58,653 nucleotides of DNA from Candidatus Electrothrix aarhusensis (GTDB lineage Bacteria > Desulfobacterota > Desulfobulbia > Desulfobulbales > Desulfobulbaceae): NCBI GenBank assembly GCA_004028505.1, contig MTKO01000055.1, forward strand, positions 1 through 58,653. Direction: 5' to 3'. The stretch's first letter is position 1; each line of letters starts with the position of its first letter. The notes under the pieces are model-generated. The model did no database searches. It had not been told where the DNA came from and saw only the letters and a program-made list of their open reading frames with translations. Shown one piece after another: positions 9,203 through 19,138 of this stretch. The position numbers and the translations under genes were made by a program.

Positions 9203-10542
9203 GAATCCTTTATGTGCAGCAATATCTAGGAGGGGATGAACTCTTGGTGATGCCCATCGGGCTGCTCTATATTGCCACCGCTGCATCTTCTCATGAGGCA
9301 AAACTTTTTGACATGAATGCGTCAAAAAACCCCTATGAGGAACTTAGTGAGATTATTCAGGAGTATGATCCGCATGTTGTCGCTCTTTCCCTAAGAAATA
9401 TTGACAGCCAGCAACGTACAAACCTGAAATATTATTATCTGGATCTTCCTAAAACGTTACAGCTTGTCAAAACGGCAAAATCAGAGGTTACCCTTGTGGT
9501 GGGGGGAGCCGGGTTTTCTATGTTTGCCGAGACCATTATGCAGCGCCACCGTGAAATCGACTTTGGCGTTTATCTGGAAGGAGAAGTTGCTTTTCCTGCT
9601 TTATTGGAAAACCTGCAACACCCCCACAAGGTACCCAGCCTCTATTACCGCGAAGGTGAAGAACTAAAATTCACCGGTCGCGGGCCCTTGGTTGACTTAG
9701 AAAAACTGCCCATCCCCCGAAAAGATATCATTCCCGATATCAAAATTTACGAGACAGGCAAGGGCGGGATCGGAGTTCATACGAAACGGGGTTGTCCATG
9801 TCGTTGCAGCTATTGCAATTATTATCTTTTGAACGGCATGAAGGTCAGAATGCGTGACCCCATCCGGATCGTTGATGAAATAGAGGAGTTGGTCAACGTG
9901 TACGGCATCAAGGAGTTCATGTTTGCTGACGGAATATTCAGTAATCCTTTGTGGCATGTCACAAAAATTTGCGAGGAGATCAAACGCCGAAAAATACAGG
10001 TGCAATGGGATGCCTGGTGTGACATAAAAAATATCAACAGGGAATTTCTTGAGACGATGACCTCGGCTGGCTGCCGTTCCGTTATTATTTCACCGGATGC
10101 TTACAGCAACAGCGCCCTGCAAGGGTTAAATAAAGGTATCACAACTAGCGAGGTTCGCAGGGCTGTCAAACTTCTTGTGGACTGGCCCGGCCTCAGAGTG
10201 GGTTTTTGTTTTTTTCTAACCACTCCTGGAGAGACCTTTTGGGGATATATTCGTACCATGTTCTATTATTTCACCACAGTGCCCTTTATTCTTCTCCGGA
10301 GAAAAGGCGGTAGCGGTTTTTCCTGGATCAGAATAGAGCCTGATACTCAAGTGCGAGAAACAGCTGTTCGTGATGGCCTTATCAGTGAAGAGACCGAACT
10401 GTTGCCGAAAGACATAGAAAGTTTAAGAAGGCTTTTTTACATAAAACCGGCCCTTGGATTTTTAGACCCGCCTTCTAGGATACTTGTCGACGTGATGGAG
10501 AAGGGAAGGAACATGATCAGACTGAAAAGGGTCAAAAGGTAA
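9199..10542 (+). CDS. B12-binding-domain radical SAM protein
   Basis: A 447-residue protein. Residues 1 to about 150 form a B12-binding-like Rossmann domain (HVVALSLRNI, LVVGGAGFS). The radical SAM domain follows with the cluster motif CX3CX2C at Cys199, Cys203 and Cys206. The C-terminal part contains hydrophobic stretches near residues 330-370 and a basic tail. Family members catalyse methylations, cyclisations and other radical reactions; the substrate here is unknown. Its place between an acyltransferase and a phosphatase-superfamily gene suggests action on a lipid or glycolipid of the export pathway, by context only. The N-terminal domain lacks an obvious DXHXXG cobalamin-ligand motif, so B12 use is uncertain. 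Confidence 0.85.
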   Translation: MRILYVQQYLGGDELLVMPIGLLYIATAASSHEAKLFDMNASKNPYEELSEIIQEYDPHVVALSLRNIDSQQRTNLKYYYLDLPKTLQLVKTAKSEVTLVVGGAGFSMFAETIMQRHREIDFGVYLEGEVAFPALLENLQHPHKVPSLYYREGEELKFTGRGPLVDLEKLPIPRKDIIPDIKIYETGKGGIGVHTKRGCPCRCSYCNYYLLNGMKVRMRDPIRIVDEIEELVNVYGIKEFMFADGIFSNPLWHVTKICEEIKRRKIQVQWDAWCDIKNINREFLETMTSAGCRSVIISPDAYSNSALQGLNKGITTSEVRRAVKLLVDWPGLRVGFCFFLTTPGETFWGYIRTMFYYFTTVPFILLRRKGGSGFSWIRIEPDTQVRETAVRDGLISEETELLPKDIESLRRLFYIKPALGFLDPPSRILVDVMEKGRNMIRLKRVKR

Positions 10543-10546
10543 GATT

Positions 10547-12144
10547 TTGAAATTATATGTTATAGGCATTGACGGGGCAACCTACCGAATAATTCGCCCC
10601 TTGGTCGAAGCAGGAAAGTTACCGAATATCGCCAGGATGTTACATGAAGGATGTAGTGGGCGACTCGCGTCCACTGTGCCGCCGCTTTCACCTGTGGCCT
10701 GGACCACTATCACCACGGGAGCAACACCTGCGGTCCATGGAATTATTGATTTTTTAGGCTACAACAAGACAACCGGAAAAAATTATCTTTTCGACTCAAC
10801 CCATCGTCAGGTTGATCCTGTTTGGACTTTAGCGGGGAAAGTCGGCAAACGTTCCTGCGTGGTCAATGTTCCGCTCACCTATCCGGTAGATGAGCTGAAC
10901 GGCTTCATGATTTCTGGACTGGGCACTCCCCCCACCAATGAAGGCTTGGCCTATCCTTTGGAAGAGTTCAAGAAGATGAAACATTCCATAGGTGGCTATC
11001 ATGTTGATATTGATATACAAGAAAATCAAAAGTATGAAAAAGTTGCTGTATTATTCCGAAAGGTGATGGAGAAGCGACAGAAATGCTTTGATTTTCTGCT
11101 GGACAAAGAACCTTGGGATCTCTTTTTTTTCGTCTTCACTAATACGGATCGGGCCCAGCATGTATACTGGCGGGAACATGATGCGGAAAATAGTCCTTTT
11201 GCCGACGTGATTGCTGAATGCTATCAAGAGGCTGACCGCGCAGTGGGCAAGGCTATGGCCAAGGCAGAAGCAGAGGGCGGCGTGGTTATGATTGTTTCAG
11301 ATCATGGTTTTGGCCCGCTTAAAAATCGTTTTTCTCTCAGTAGCTGGCTGCACAGCAAGGGGATGCTCACTCCCAACAGTATAATGGAGAGAGACAATCC
11401 GCTTAAGGGAGTCATTAAAAAACATGTCCCGACCCGATTAAAAAAATTCCTGATCCGCACGGTGTTCAAAAGCCGCCAGAAGTTCAGCGGTTCCTCGGCA
11501 GAACTTATCAGATGGATTGATTGGGAAAAAACAAAAATTTATTCCCATAAAAAGTTGATACCGTATATCTTTTTGTCAATGATGCGGCATTTACCGATTC
11601 AGCACAACGTTCAACGTTCATAGAAGAATTCCGAAAAGAACTTCTCGCAGTACAAGACCCGAAAACAGGTGAGAATATCGTGCTGGATGTCCTTGACGGG
11701 CATCAGTTTTTCGGAACAGATAATCCGTCCACCCCGGATCTGATGTTCCTCCCTGCCGACGGCTACAACTTCAGCTTTGACAGCCGCGATATCGAGCGGG
11801 AGGATCCTTTTGTGGGAATTCCGCAATTATGGTCCGGAACTCACGAGTCAGAGGGGGTCTTCATGGCGTGGGGAGAGCATATCAACGCTGGGCAGGATTG
11901 CGGTGACCTCTCCATTATGGATGCCCTACCCACCATGTGTTATATCATGGATCTGCCCATCCCATGCTGGGCAGAAGGCAAGGTCATCAAACAGGCCTTT
12001 TCCAAAAATTTTCTCCGTGATCATGAGGAAAGGCGTGATGAATCTTCTGGAACAGGGAGCCAGGGCGGAGTCCAGGGCGGAGCCATGAACGAAGCAGAGT
12101 CCGAAGAGGTTGTAAAGAGGCTCAAGGCACTTGGTTATCTTTAG
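10547..12144 (+). pseudogene. Type I phosphodiesterase / alkaline phosphatase superfamily protein, interrupted by a one-base frameshift
   Basis: Two frames give one protein of about 532 residues. The first (TTG start at 10547) has the metal-binding IGIDGA, the nucleophile region PVAWTTITTG and SDHGFG, then derails after PYIF. The other frame carries straight on as VNDAAFTDSAQRS from about 11574, includes the possible internal start at 11680, and ends in MNEAESEEVVKRLKALGYL. Adding one T to the T5 run at 11570-11574 restores the gene. The superfamily hydrolyses phosphodiesters or phosphomonoesters, often in envelope polymer or lipid metabolism. It follows the radical SAM gene by 4 bases. The nearby acyltransferase shows the same type of lesion. 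Confidence 0.8.
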
Positions 12145-12267
12145 TTGGCAGCAAGTTTCCTCTTTCCCTTCTTCCTGAGAAGAAAACTACGAAAAATATG
12201 CGTTTTTACATGAAGAGTTACTTGTTGCTGATTAAAGCGCAAGGCCCCCGGTGCGCTTGAGAGATTA

Positions 12268-14433
12268 ATGGAAATTCGAGTACTGTTATATATACTCTAT
12301 CGTCGGCGGGTCATTTTTGCGGTGGTGCTGGGATTTTTTCTCCTGTCGGTGGTCTTCCTGACCCTGTCGGCTCCTGAAAGTTATGAGGCCACAGCCAAGA
12401 TTACTGTGGAAAAAACGGATAAGATCGGTGCCATCATGACCGGTCTGGAGCTCAGCGGGCTGGTGCTGGACACTCGGGTCGATGATGACGTGAGCTTTGA
12501 CACTGATATTGAACTGCTCATGATAAGACCGTTGCTGGAGCGGCTTATCATAGAGATGGATCTCCGCGACAGCGATGGCGAATACTTTGAGACAAGTGAT
12601 TTCCTTGACGGCGGGATAAAAAATAAGTTCAAGGGGGACCCTTCTGTCAGCATTAAACAATACAATTACACAGCATTAGTCAGTATCACAGCGAACTCCA
12701 CTGATCCTGAACAGGCAGCGAATATTGCCAACCGCCTAGCCCGGCTGTACAAAGAGGAGCGGATCGCTCGTACTAAAGCAGATTTTGGCGAGGTGAAAAA
12801 AAATATCACCAAAAATCTCGAAGAAATGCGAGATGATTACTATCAAAAACTCCAGGCCTACAGAGAGTTCAGGCAACGTACCGGCGTTGTAAGCATAGAC
12901 AGTACTGTTACAAATTTACTTAATCAGATAGTTGGACTTGAGAACAGCCGTGCCGAATATCAGCGCAACATCGCCATTCACGGCGAAACAATTACTGTTT
13001 CTCGACAGGAGCTTGAAAAAACAAAAAAAATGTGGGAATCCGTGCGGGAGCTAGGGACAAATAACCTGATGACGGATCTGCGGCAGAAACTAGCCACCCT
13101 TTCTGCGGAAGTCGCAGGCATTGGTGTTACTCTAACTAAAAAACATCCTGACTATAGAACATTAACAGCACAGGCTGATGCAATTACAGCCCTGTTGAAA
13201 GAGGAGCCCGAACTCTCTCTCAGTAGAAAGCAATTTGTTTTGAATCCCGTTTATGAGACCCTCTATAGAGGCATCTCCGAGAACGTCATCTCCCTTAAAG
13301 CTATGCTCGTTGGATTAGAGGCGGTCGATAAGCAGTTGGCGGAGCATAAGGAACGGCTTCTTCGCCTACCAGATATACAGATGGACAGTGCTCAATTAAA
13401 TATGGAGCTTTCCGCCAATTCCACCATCTATTCCAGTCTGTTGCAGTATTCCCTGAAGATCGGTCTGGCGGAATCAGCCGCTGTGTCGAAAATTCGCTTA
13501 GTGGAGCCAGCAAAAGTATCGGACAGCGCCAAGCCTGATTTCCCCAAAAAGGGAGCCAATCTGATTCTGGGCGTTATTTTTGGTGTTTTCTTTGCCGTCG
13601 CTACCGCTTTGGTGATTGACTACGCTGATGATAGTATACGTGAAACCGAGCAATTGCGTCGCCTAAGTAATAAAGTGCATCTCGGGTCCTTACCGTATAG
13701 CCCCTCGCTGACCATGCGACCTAACTTGCTTTTTCGCTCTCCCGCAAAAATGACCGAACGATTGCGAGGTATCAGGGACTCACTTCTTTTTGAGGTTAAG
13801 GAACGGAGCGCAGGCAATCTTTTTCTCGTTACCTCAGCGACCGAGCGCGGTGGGGCCAGCACAACGGCGGTCGGGCTGGCTAGGATGCTTGCCGAGCAGC
13901 ACGGTGAAACGCTCCTAGTGGATCTGAACCTGCGCTCCCCTTCGCTTGGCGGTTTGCTGAAGCGACCGGCTACCCGCTCTGGAGTTATCGAGGCACTGAA
14001 CAATAATGGTGCCATTCCAGAAAACAGCCCCATAGACTCTCCTGTAGAGGGTTTATCTCTTTTACCAGCTGGTGCCCGGCACACTGAACCCGGCAAGCTG
14101 CTTGACAGTCGGGCCCTAAGCGCTCTGCTCGCTGAGTTACGGCAGCAGTTCCGGTATGTGATCATCGATAGCCCATCCCTTGCCTTTTATCATGATGCAG
14201 CAATAATCGCCAAGGAAGCCGATGCAGTGGTGCTGGTGGTTCGCGCTGCAGAGATTACCGGAACAACAGCTGTTCACTGTTTAGATAAATTGCGGATCGT
14301 AGGTGACCGCCCGGTGGGGACCGTTCTGAATGGAGAAGGCTACAGCCTCTCCCTGCACCGCCTTCCCTGGACCGCAGTGACGTCTGTGTCCGAGTTGTTA
14401 CGGAGCGGAATGAGAAAATTCAGACGACGTTAA
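12268..14433 (+). CDS. Wzc-like polysaccharide copolymerase with degenerate tyrosine-kinase domain
   Basis: A 721-residue inner-membrane protein. A Wzz-type chain-length domain has a membrane helix near residues 14-34, a long periplasmic coiled-coil part and a second helix near 430-450 after the usual Pro-rich motif. The cytoplasmic part, from about 480, has the fold of a bacterial tyrosine kinase, but the Walker A lysine is missing: residues 528-532 read GGAST, with Ala530 where Lys is expected. Walker A' is VDLNLR (Asp552, Asn554), and Walker B is VIIDSP (Asp634). No tyrosine-rich tail is present. It probably controls chain length and contacts the export channel without being an active kinase. 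That last point is inferred from the missing residue. Confidence 0.85.
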   Translation: MEIRVLLYILYRRRVIFAVVLGFFLLSVVFLTLSAPESYEATAKITVEKTDKIGAIMTGLELSGLVLDTRVDDDVSFDTDIELLMIRPLLERLIIEMDLRDSDGEYFETSDFLDGGIKNKFKGDPSVSIKQYNYTALVSITANSTDPEQAANIANRLARLYKEERIARTKADFGEVKKNITKNLEEMRDDYYQKLQAYREFRQRTGVVSIDSTVTNLLNQIVGLENSRAEYQRNIAIHGETITVSRQELEKTKKMWESVRELGTNNLMTDLRQKLATLSAEVAGIGVTLTKKHPDYRTLTAQADAITALLKEEPELSLSRKQFVLNPVYETLYRGISENVISLKAMLVGLEAVDKQLAEHKERLLRLPDIQMDSAQLNMELSANSTIYSSLLQYSLKIGLAESAAVSKIRLVEPAKVSDSAKPDFPKKGANLILGVIFGVFFAVATALVIDYADDSIRETEQLRRLSNKVHLGSLPYSPSLTMRPNLLFRSPAKMTERLRGIRDSLLFEVKERSAGNLFLVTSATERGGASTTAVGLARMLAEQHGETLLVDLNLRSPSLGGLLKRPATRSGVIEALNNNGAIPENSPIDSPVEGLSLLPAGARHTEPGKLLDSRALSALLAELRQQFRYVIIDSPSLAFYHDAAIIAKEADAVVLVVRAAEITGTTAVHCLDKLRIVGDRPVGTVLNGEGYSLSLHRLPWTAVTSVSELLRSGMRKFRRR

Positions 14434-14461
14434 AATAATTATATTTCAACAGGGTATAATA

Positions 14462-16009
14462 TTGGAGCGAGTATCTCAAATACCATGTTCACCCTTTGAC
14501 ACTCTGCCGGTTTTTTGGCTGATCGGTGGATTGACAGTACTCTTTTTCTTTGCCACAGGGGTCGTTTTCACCCCGTGGTATATCTCTGCTGCGATATTTG
14601 CGGCTGCTCTGCTCAGCACGCTTATTATTCTCAATCCTGTCCGAGGAGCCCACCTGCTCATCCTGCTGGTGCCGGTCACAGTCTTTTCTGTCGGTTTTAT
14701 CATACGGGCCCCTTGGAATTACGAGATAGCTGGCAGATATGCTGATAAATTCCCCGTGTTCACCCCTGTGGTTTTCCTCACTGTGACCGGATTGCTATTG
14801 ACCAAGTTTGCAAAGCTGAAGCGGATCGATTTCTCCGACCCGCTGGTACTCTCTACCCTGCTGCTGCTGGTCTATGCGACTCTCAGCTTGGCCTGGAGTG
14901 CCAATCCCGGCCATTCCCTTTTTCAGCTGTTCTGCTTTCTCCTTAATTTTTTTGTTTACTTGGTTATGATGTCTCTTGTCAGAAACGAAGATGAATATCA
15001 TTCGTTTTTGTGGACATGGATGATATCTATGGCCATCCAGAGCATAATCGCCGTGGGACTTTTTGCCTATGAAAGTGTTGACTTCATCTATCAAATATTG
15101 CCAAATTTTCTTTTTCAATTCAAAGTATACGGTGGATTACTCCTGGCGACAGGAGCACCGAATCCGGCGGCCGCTCTACAGGATTTCCACGAAACCTCAT
15201 TACTCACCAATATGGCGGCTGCTTTAGCTTTCGGCATGGCGGTGAATCTGAACAAACGAGGAAAAAAATTCCTGCTCCTTATCATCTTGTTCCTGTTTTT
15301 CCTTTTTATTACCTTACGCACGGAGAGTAGGGCAGGCATCGGGTCCATGTTGGTTATGTTGACGATGCTGGCATTATTGATACCGCAGTTCAAACGCCAC
15401 CGCCTCAAGATTGCAGTTGTTTTCCTGCTCTGCGCCGGTTCAATTTACAGCATGACCCATATTTACCTTCACACCATGACCGAGGTCGAGAAGATGCCCC
15501 GTATGGTCTTTATTATAAATAAAATTATCGGAGGGGATAGACTGATCGATACTGCTCATAAAGACAAAAAACAGGGGAGAATGTATATGTATAAAAGGTC
15601 GTTCCGTACTCTTTTCTCCGATAATCCTCTAAGGGGACTCGGCGTCGGGAACCTCACATATCTGGTGCAGCTCCCCCATGCGCATAGCCTGTATTTCTCC
15701 CTGATTTTGGATTTTGGGCTGGCAGGATGCATTTTTTTGGCTGTGCTGGCCAAGACTTTGCTGCACCGGTGCTATCTGATTATGAAGCTGCCAGACAATC
15801 GTGCTAGGACTATGGCGTTGGCCGCCACTGCTGGCCTAACAGGAGCGGCAGTTCATTGTTTAGTTGACTTTTCATATAATTACACCTCTATCTGGCTTTT
15901 TCTGGGTTTTGTCATGTCGAGCTATAAGGTGGCCTTGTCGGTAGGTGGAAAAAACTCTGAAAACGAACAGATAAATATCCGCAACATATCGACAAGCATT
16001 TCTTCTTAA
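14462..16009 (+). CDS. Wzy/WaaL-like O-antigen polymerase or ligase
   Basis: A 515-residue polytopic membrane protein with roughly 11-12 hydrophobic helices and a large periplasmic loop before LRGLGVGNLTYLVQLPHAHS, which matches the O-antigen ligase/polymerase pattern (G-G-N followed by HAHS). Such proteins polymerise or transfer lipid-linked saccharide units in the periplasm. The start used is a TTG at 14462, 28 bases after the Wzc-like gene; no strong ribosome site is visible and a later start is possible. Polymerase and ligase cannot be told apart from sequence, but context with Wza, Wzx and Wzc proteins favours Wzy. Confidence 0.82.
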   Translation: MERVSQIPCSPFDTLPVFWLIGGLTVLFFFATGVVFTPWYISAAIFAAALLSTLIILNPVRGAHLLILLVPVTVFSVGFIIRAPWNYEIAGRYADKFPVFTPVVFLTVTGLLLTKFAKLKRIDFSDPLVLSTLLLLVYATLSLAWSANPGHSLFQLFCFLLNFFVYLVMMSLVRNEDEYHSFLWTWMISMAIQSIIAVGLFAYESVDFIYQILPNFLFQFKVYGGLLLATGAPNPAAALQDFHETSLLTNMAAALAFGMAVNLNKRGKKFLLLIILFLFFLFITLRTESRAGIGSMLVMLTMLALLIPQFKRHRLKIAVVFLLCAGSIYSMTHIYLHTMTEVEKMPRMVFIINKIIGGDRLIDTAHKDKKQGRMYMYKRSFRTLFSDNPLRGLGVGNLTYLVQLPHAHSLYFSLILDFGLAGCIFLAVLAKTLLHRCYLIMKLPDNRARTMALAATAGLTGAAVHCLVDFSYNYTSIWLFLGFVMSSYKVALSVGGKNSENEQINIRNISTSISS

Positions 16010-16026
16010 AATTACAGGATTCTGTT

Positions 16027-16662
16027 ATGATTAAAAAAATTCTCAAAATATTTTCTGGAAGAAAGCAAACTCAATTTATCACCGTTGTCTCAGGACTGCC
16101 CCGCTCAGGCACCTCCATGATGATGAACATGCTGGAAGTCGGCGGTATTCCTCCGATGACCGACAATCTGCGAACAGCGGACTCCGACAATCCCAAGGGC
16201 TATTATGAGTACGAACGGGTGAAACAGCTCCCAGACGGAGACAGCGAATGGTTGAAGGGTGCCGACGGCAGGACGCTGAAAATCATCTCAGCTCTGTTGC
16301 ATCATCTACCGACAACCTGTCGCTACCGGATAATCTTTATGGAGCGGGCAGTAGAAGAGGTGCTGGCCTCGCAGAAAAAAATGCTACTACGGCGGGGAGA
16401 GGTTCATGACAGTGTGAGCGATGAAGAGCTGGCCGCTATGTTTCGTAAACACCTCCAACAGACCGAGGACTGGCTCCGGGAGCATCAGGAGCATGTCTCT
16501 TGTCTCAAGGTGAGTTACAACGCAATTCTCAAAGAGCCAGGGCCGATCATCGGGCAGATCAACACGTTTCTGGGTGGCAATCTTGACATCGCAGCCATGG
16601 ACTCGGTTGTCGACCCGACCCTCTATCGTAACAGGAGAGCTGACAGGGAAAATGATATATAA
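16027..16662 (+). CDS. Sulfotransferase family protein
   Basis: A 211-residue protein with the PAPS-binding loop GLPRSGTS near residues 24-31 and a second conserved block (RIIFMERAVEEVLAS) corresponding to the 3'-phosphate site. It is short but complete. It would move a sulfate group from PAPS to an acceptor in the cytoplasm. Inside a polysaccharide locus this points to a sulfated polymer, though small PRSGTS proteins in such loci can also act on other acceptors. Its stop codon overlaps the next ATG by one base (TAATG). Confidence 0.8.
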   Translation: MIKKILKIFSGRKQTQFITVVSGLPRSGTSMMMNMLEVGGIPPMTDNLRTADSDNPKGYYEYERVKQLPDGDSEWLKGADGRTLKIISALLHHLPTTCRYRIIFMERAVEEVLASQKKMLLRRGEVHDSVSDEELAAMFRKHLQQTEDWLREHQEHVSCLKVSYNAILKEPGPIIGQINTFLGGNLDIAAMDSVVDPTLYRNRRADRENDI

Positions 16663-18095
16663 TGATAAAGAAAATTGCTTTTGCTTTATTATTTTCTTTA
16701 GGCATCAACAGTCTCGTTCTTGCAGAGAACACCACAATCTCTCATTCCCCGTTCGGATTCACCCCGGCAGCTGTCATCCCACCATTTCAATATGGGCTTA
16801 ATAATCCATACACTTTTGCTGCGGATTTAGGGGTTACATGGGACAGATCGACAATTTTCGTTTGGACACGGATTCAGCCCGACTTGACAACAGAGCAATA
16901 TCATTGGATACATGAAAGGCAGCTTCTGGATGTCCCAAAACAACTCCGTTTGATAGCCAATATTATGATTGGGAGCCCACGTCATGATTCCCAATATTCT
17001 AGATATGATCAATATGCCTTGACTAACAGAAGTTTTCTGCCGAGGGATAAAAACGCCTATAAAAAATTTGTGAGAGCTCTTGTGGAACGGTATGACGGGG
17101 ACGGCATTTCTGATATGCCCGGGCTGCACGCACCCATTAAATACTGGCAGGTTGACAATGAGCCTCCCCACGGGCTGAATGACTATGCCGCATTTCTTCA
17201 GATGACCTATAAGGCTATCAAACAGGCTGATCCAGAGGCCAAGGTGCTTATCGGCGGAGTACCGGGGTTTCCTCCTGTCTCTCGATATATTGATAATTTT
17301 AAGAGGTCTTACCTTCCCATCCTTGATGATCTCAGTAAATTTGAAGGAAGTTGTTTTGATGTCTTCGATTTTCACTGGTACGGAAACGCCACAGGAGACT
17401 ATCTAGGGATGAAAGAAGCCTACACATATATTCAAAACGCATTAAAAAAAAGAAAGTTAATGCCTTCAGACGGCTTTTGGATGACTGAAATGGGAACATA
17501 CAGCGGCGATCCGGCACCCAAACGGATCCTATCTTCCGTTGACTTTCCTTTTCAGACAGAAAAACAGCAGGCTGCGGACCTGGTTAAAAGAAATGTGTAC
17601 GCTCTCTCCTTGGGGATAAAAAAAATATTTATGGCCTTTGGAATGACAGAAGGTTTTAAACATACCGGAGGTTATTTTGATTTTACGGGGTTGATCTATG
17701 ACGGAAGATACGACCACGACCAAGGGAAAGGCGTTAAAAAACTTGCCTATTACACCTATAACAAAATGACTGAAACTTTGGAAGGCTCAGATTGGGAAAG
17801 TATAAAAACTGTTCAGCAAAAAGATGGTATCCACATCTACAGGTTGAACAAAAACGGTAAAGCAATATGGATCGCCTGGAACGACAGCGGTGTGTCAAAA
17901 CCGATTAGCTTGCTGTTAGATAATAATATTGAAAGAGTAATAATTACGGAGGCTGTACCTGACTATGCATCAGGAAAAGATGTTGCACCATCTCATACAA
18001 TTTTCCAAAACATTAAAGGGGAAATTTCAAAAACCTCTCCTCCGCAGCTGACCTTCAAACTGAATACATCTCCTGTATTGATAGAAGAACGTTAG
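16662..18095 (+). CDS. Secreted glycoside hydrolase-like TIM-barrel protein (clan GH-A type)
   Basis: A 477-residue protein with a signal peptide (residues 1-21, ending in LVLA). The fold is a (beta/alpha)8 barrel of the GH-A type: Glu167 in WQVDNEPP fits the acid/base at the end of strand 4 and Glu276 in WMTEMG fits the nucleophile at strand 7. An extra C-terminal beta domain follows from about residue 390. It lies at the end of the export genes and may trim or release polymer in the periplasm, as seen for hydrolases in other export loci. The exact GH family was not assigned. Base composition is lower in GC than upstream genes. Confidence 0.78.
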   Translation: MIKKIAFALLFSLGINSLVLAENTTISHSPFGFTPAAVIPPFQYGLNNPYTFAADLGVTWDRSTIFVWTRIQPDLTTEQYHWIHERQLLDVPKQLRLIANIMIGSPRHDSQYSRYDQYALTNRSFLPRDKNAYKKFVRALVERYDGDGISDMPGLHAPIKYWQVDNEPPHGLNDYAAFLQMTYKAIKQADPEAKVLIGGVPGFPPVSRYIDNFKRSYLPILDDLSKFEGSCFDVFDFHWYGNATGDYLGMKEAYTYIQNALKKRKLMPSDGFWMTEMGTYSGDPAPKRILSSVDFPFQTEKQQAADLVKRNVYALSLGIKKIFMAFGMTEGFKHTGGYFDFTGLIYDGRYDHDQGKGVKKLAYYTYNKMTETLEGSDWESIKTVQQKDGIHIYRLNKNGKAIWIAWNDSGVSKPISLLLDNNIERVIITEAVPDYASGKDVAPSHTIFQNIKGEISKTSPPQLTFKLNTSPVLIEER

Positions 18096-18130
18096 GATTA
18101 TCATCAGCCCCTTCCAACCACTTCAGCCTC

Positions 18131-19075
18131 ATGCGACAATACTTCCTCCCCGCTGGTCTCATTCTCGCAGCGATTTTCGCCCTTACCCTGCCGAATTCGG
18201 GTATTTTTCTTGCAGGGCACAGCGGCATCAAGCTTACCATTATCATTATTTTTCTAGTCAGTGGATACCAAACCAACATAGCCGGGACCCCTCTGAACAA
18301 GGTCCTTCTCTATGTTTTTCTGACCGCAGCAGCTGTTTCCCTGCTTCTGGCCCCCTTATTGGGTCTTGCCATCGGTAATTTACTCGCCCTGCCCTCTTCT
18401 CTCCTTATCGGGTTGCTCATTATCTGCGCTGTTCCGCCCACCCTGTCTTCTGGGATTGTGATCACCGGCGTAAGTGGGGGAAATATGGTCCTGGCCCTGA
18501 TGCTGACCATCAGCCTCAATCTCACCGGCATTCTGACCCTGCCCACTGTCCTCCATCTCTGCCTCAAGGCAAGTGGACCGGTTACACTCGATCAATGGGC
18601 ATTGTTCACCAAGATGCTCTTACTGGTTCTGCTGCCCTTTGTTCTGGGGAAATTCCTCAGAATAATGGTCAAAAAACAACAGGTCTCGCCAAACTGGAGT
18701 TATGTCAATTCCAGCTGCGTCATCCTGGCGGTCTACATTTCTCTGGCGATTTCTAGGCAAGAATTCTTCCGCACCAATGCAGGGCAATACCTTGCTGTGT
18801 TGTTCTCTGTTTCGCTGGTTCACCTCCTTCTTCTTGGCATCAATAGTCAGGCCGCAAAACTGCTTAAGCTCAATACCGAAGACAGCAAGGCCCTGCTCTT
18901 TGTTGCCTCGCAAAAGACCCTGCCGGTCAGTTTGGCTGTGCTGGCCGGATTGCGCCAGGATACGGGTAATGCGGTGATTGTCTGCCTCCTCTTCCATTTT
19001 GTCCAGCTTCTTATCGACTCGGTGCTGGCCTCCCGTTTTCGTATCAGGGGCGAAGAGGCGTCGAAACCCCAATAA
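18131..19075 (+). CDS. Bile acid:sodium symporter (SBF/BASS)-like transporter
   Basis: A 314-residue membrane protein with about 9-10 hydrophobic helices and SBF-like features: LVSGYQTN near residue 43, the AVPPTLSSGIVIT segment near residue 99, and SQKTLPVSLAVLAGL near residue 258. The family moves organic anions with sodium across the inner membrane; the substrate is unknown. It is the last gene before a strong terminator, so it may be co-transcribed with the polysaccharide genes even though its role there is unclear. Confidence 0.85.
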   Translation: MRQYFLPAGLILAAIFALTLPNSGIFLAGHSGIKLTIIIIFLVSGYQTNIAGTPLNKVLLYVFLTAAAVSLLLAPLLGLAIGNLLALPSSLLIGLLIICAVPPTLSSGIVITGVSGGNMVLALMLTISLNLTGILTLPTVLHLCLKASGPVTLDQWALFTKMLLLVLLPFVLGKFLRIMVKKQQVSPNWSYVNSSCVILAVYISLAISRQEFFRTNAGQYLAVLFSVSLVHLLLLGINSQAAKLLKLNTEDSKALLFVASQKTLPVSLAVLAGLRQDTGNAVIVCLLFHFVQLLIDSVLASRFRIRGEEASKPQ

Positions 19076-19107
19076 AAAAGGGAGAGCCTCTCGGCCCTCC
19101 CTTTTTT
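19074..19107. terminator. Bidirectional rho-independent terminator
   Basis: A 15-bp stem with one mismatch (AAAAAAGGGAGAGCC / GGCCCTCCCTTTTTT) around a TCTC loop with A and T runs lies between the plus-strand transporter gene and the minus-strand 51-codon ORF. Confidence 0.88.
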
Positions 19108-19138
19108 CTTCTCAAAGCGTCTTTTTTAAGAAAAAGGC

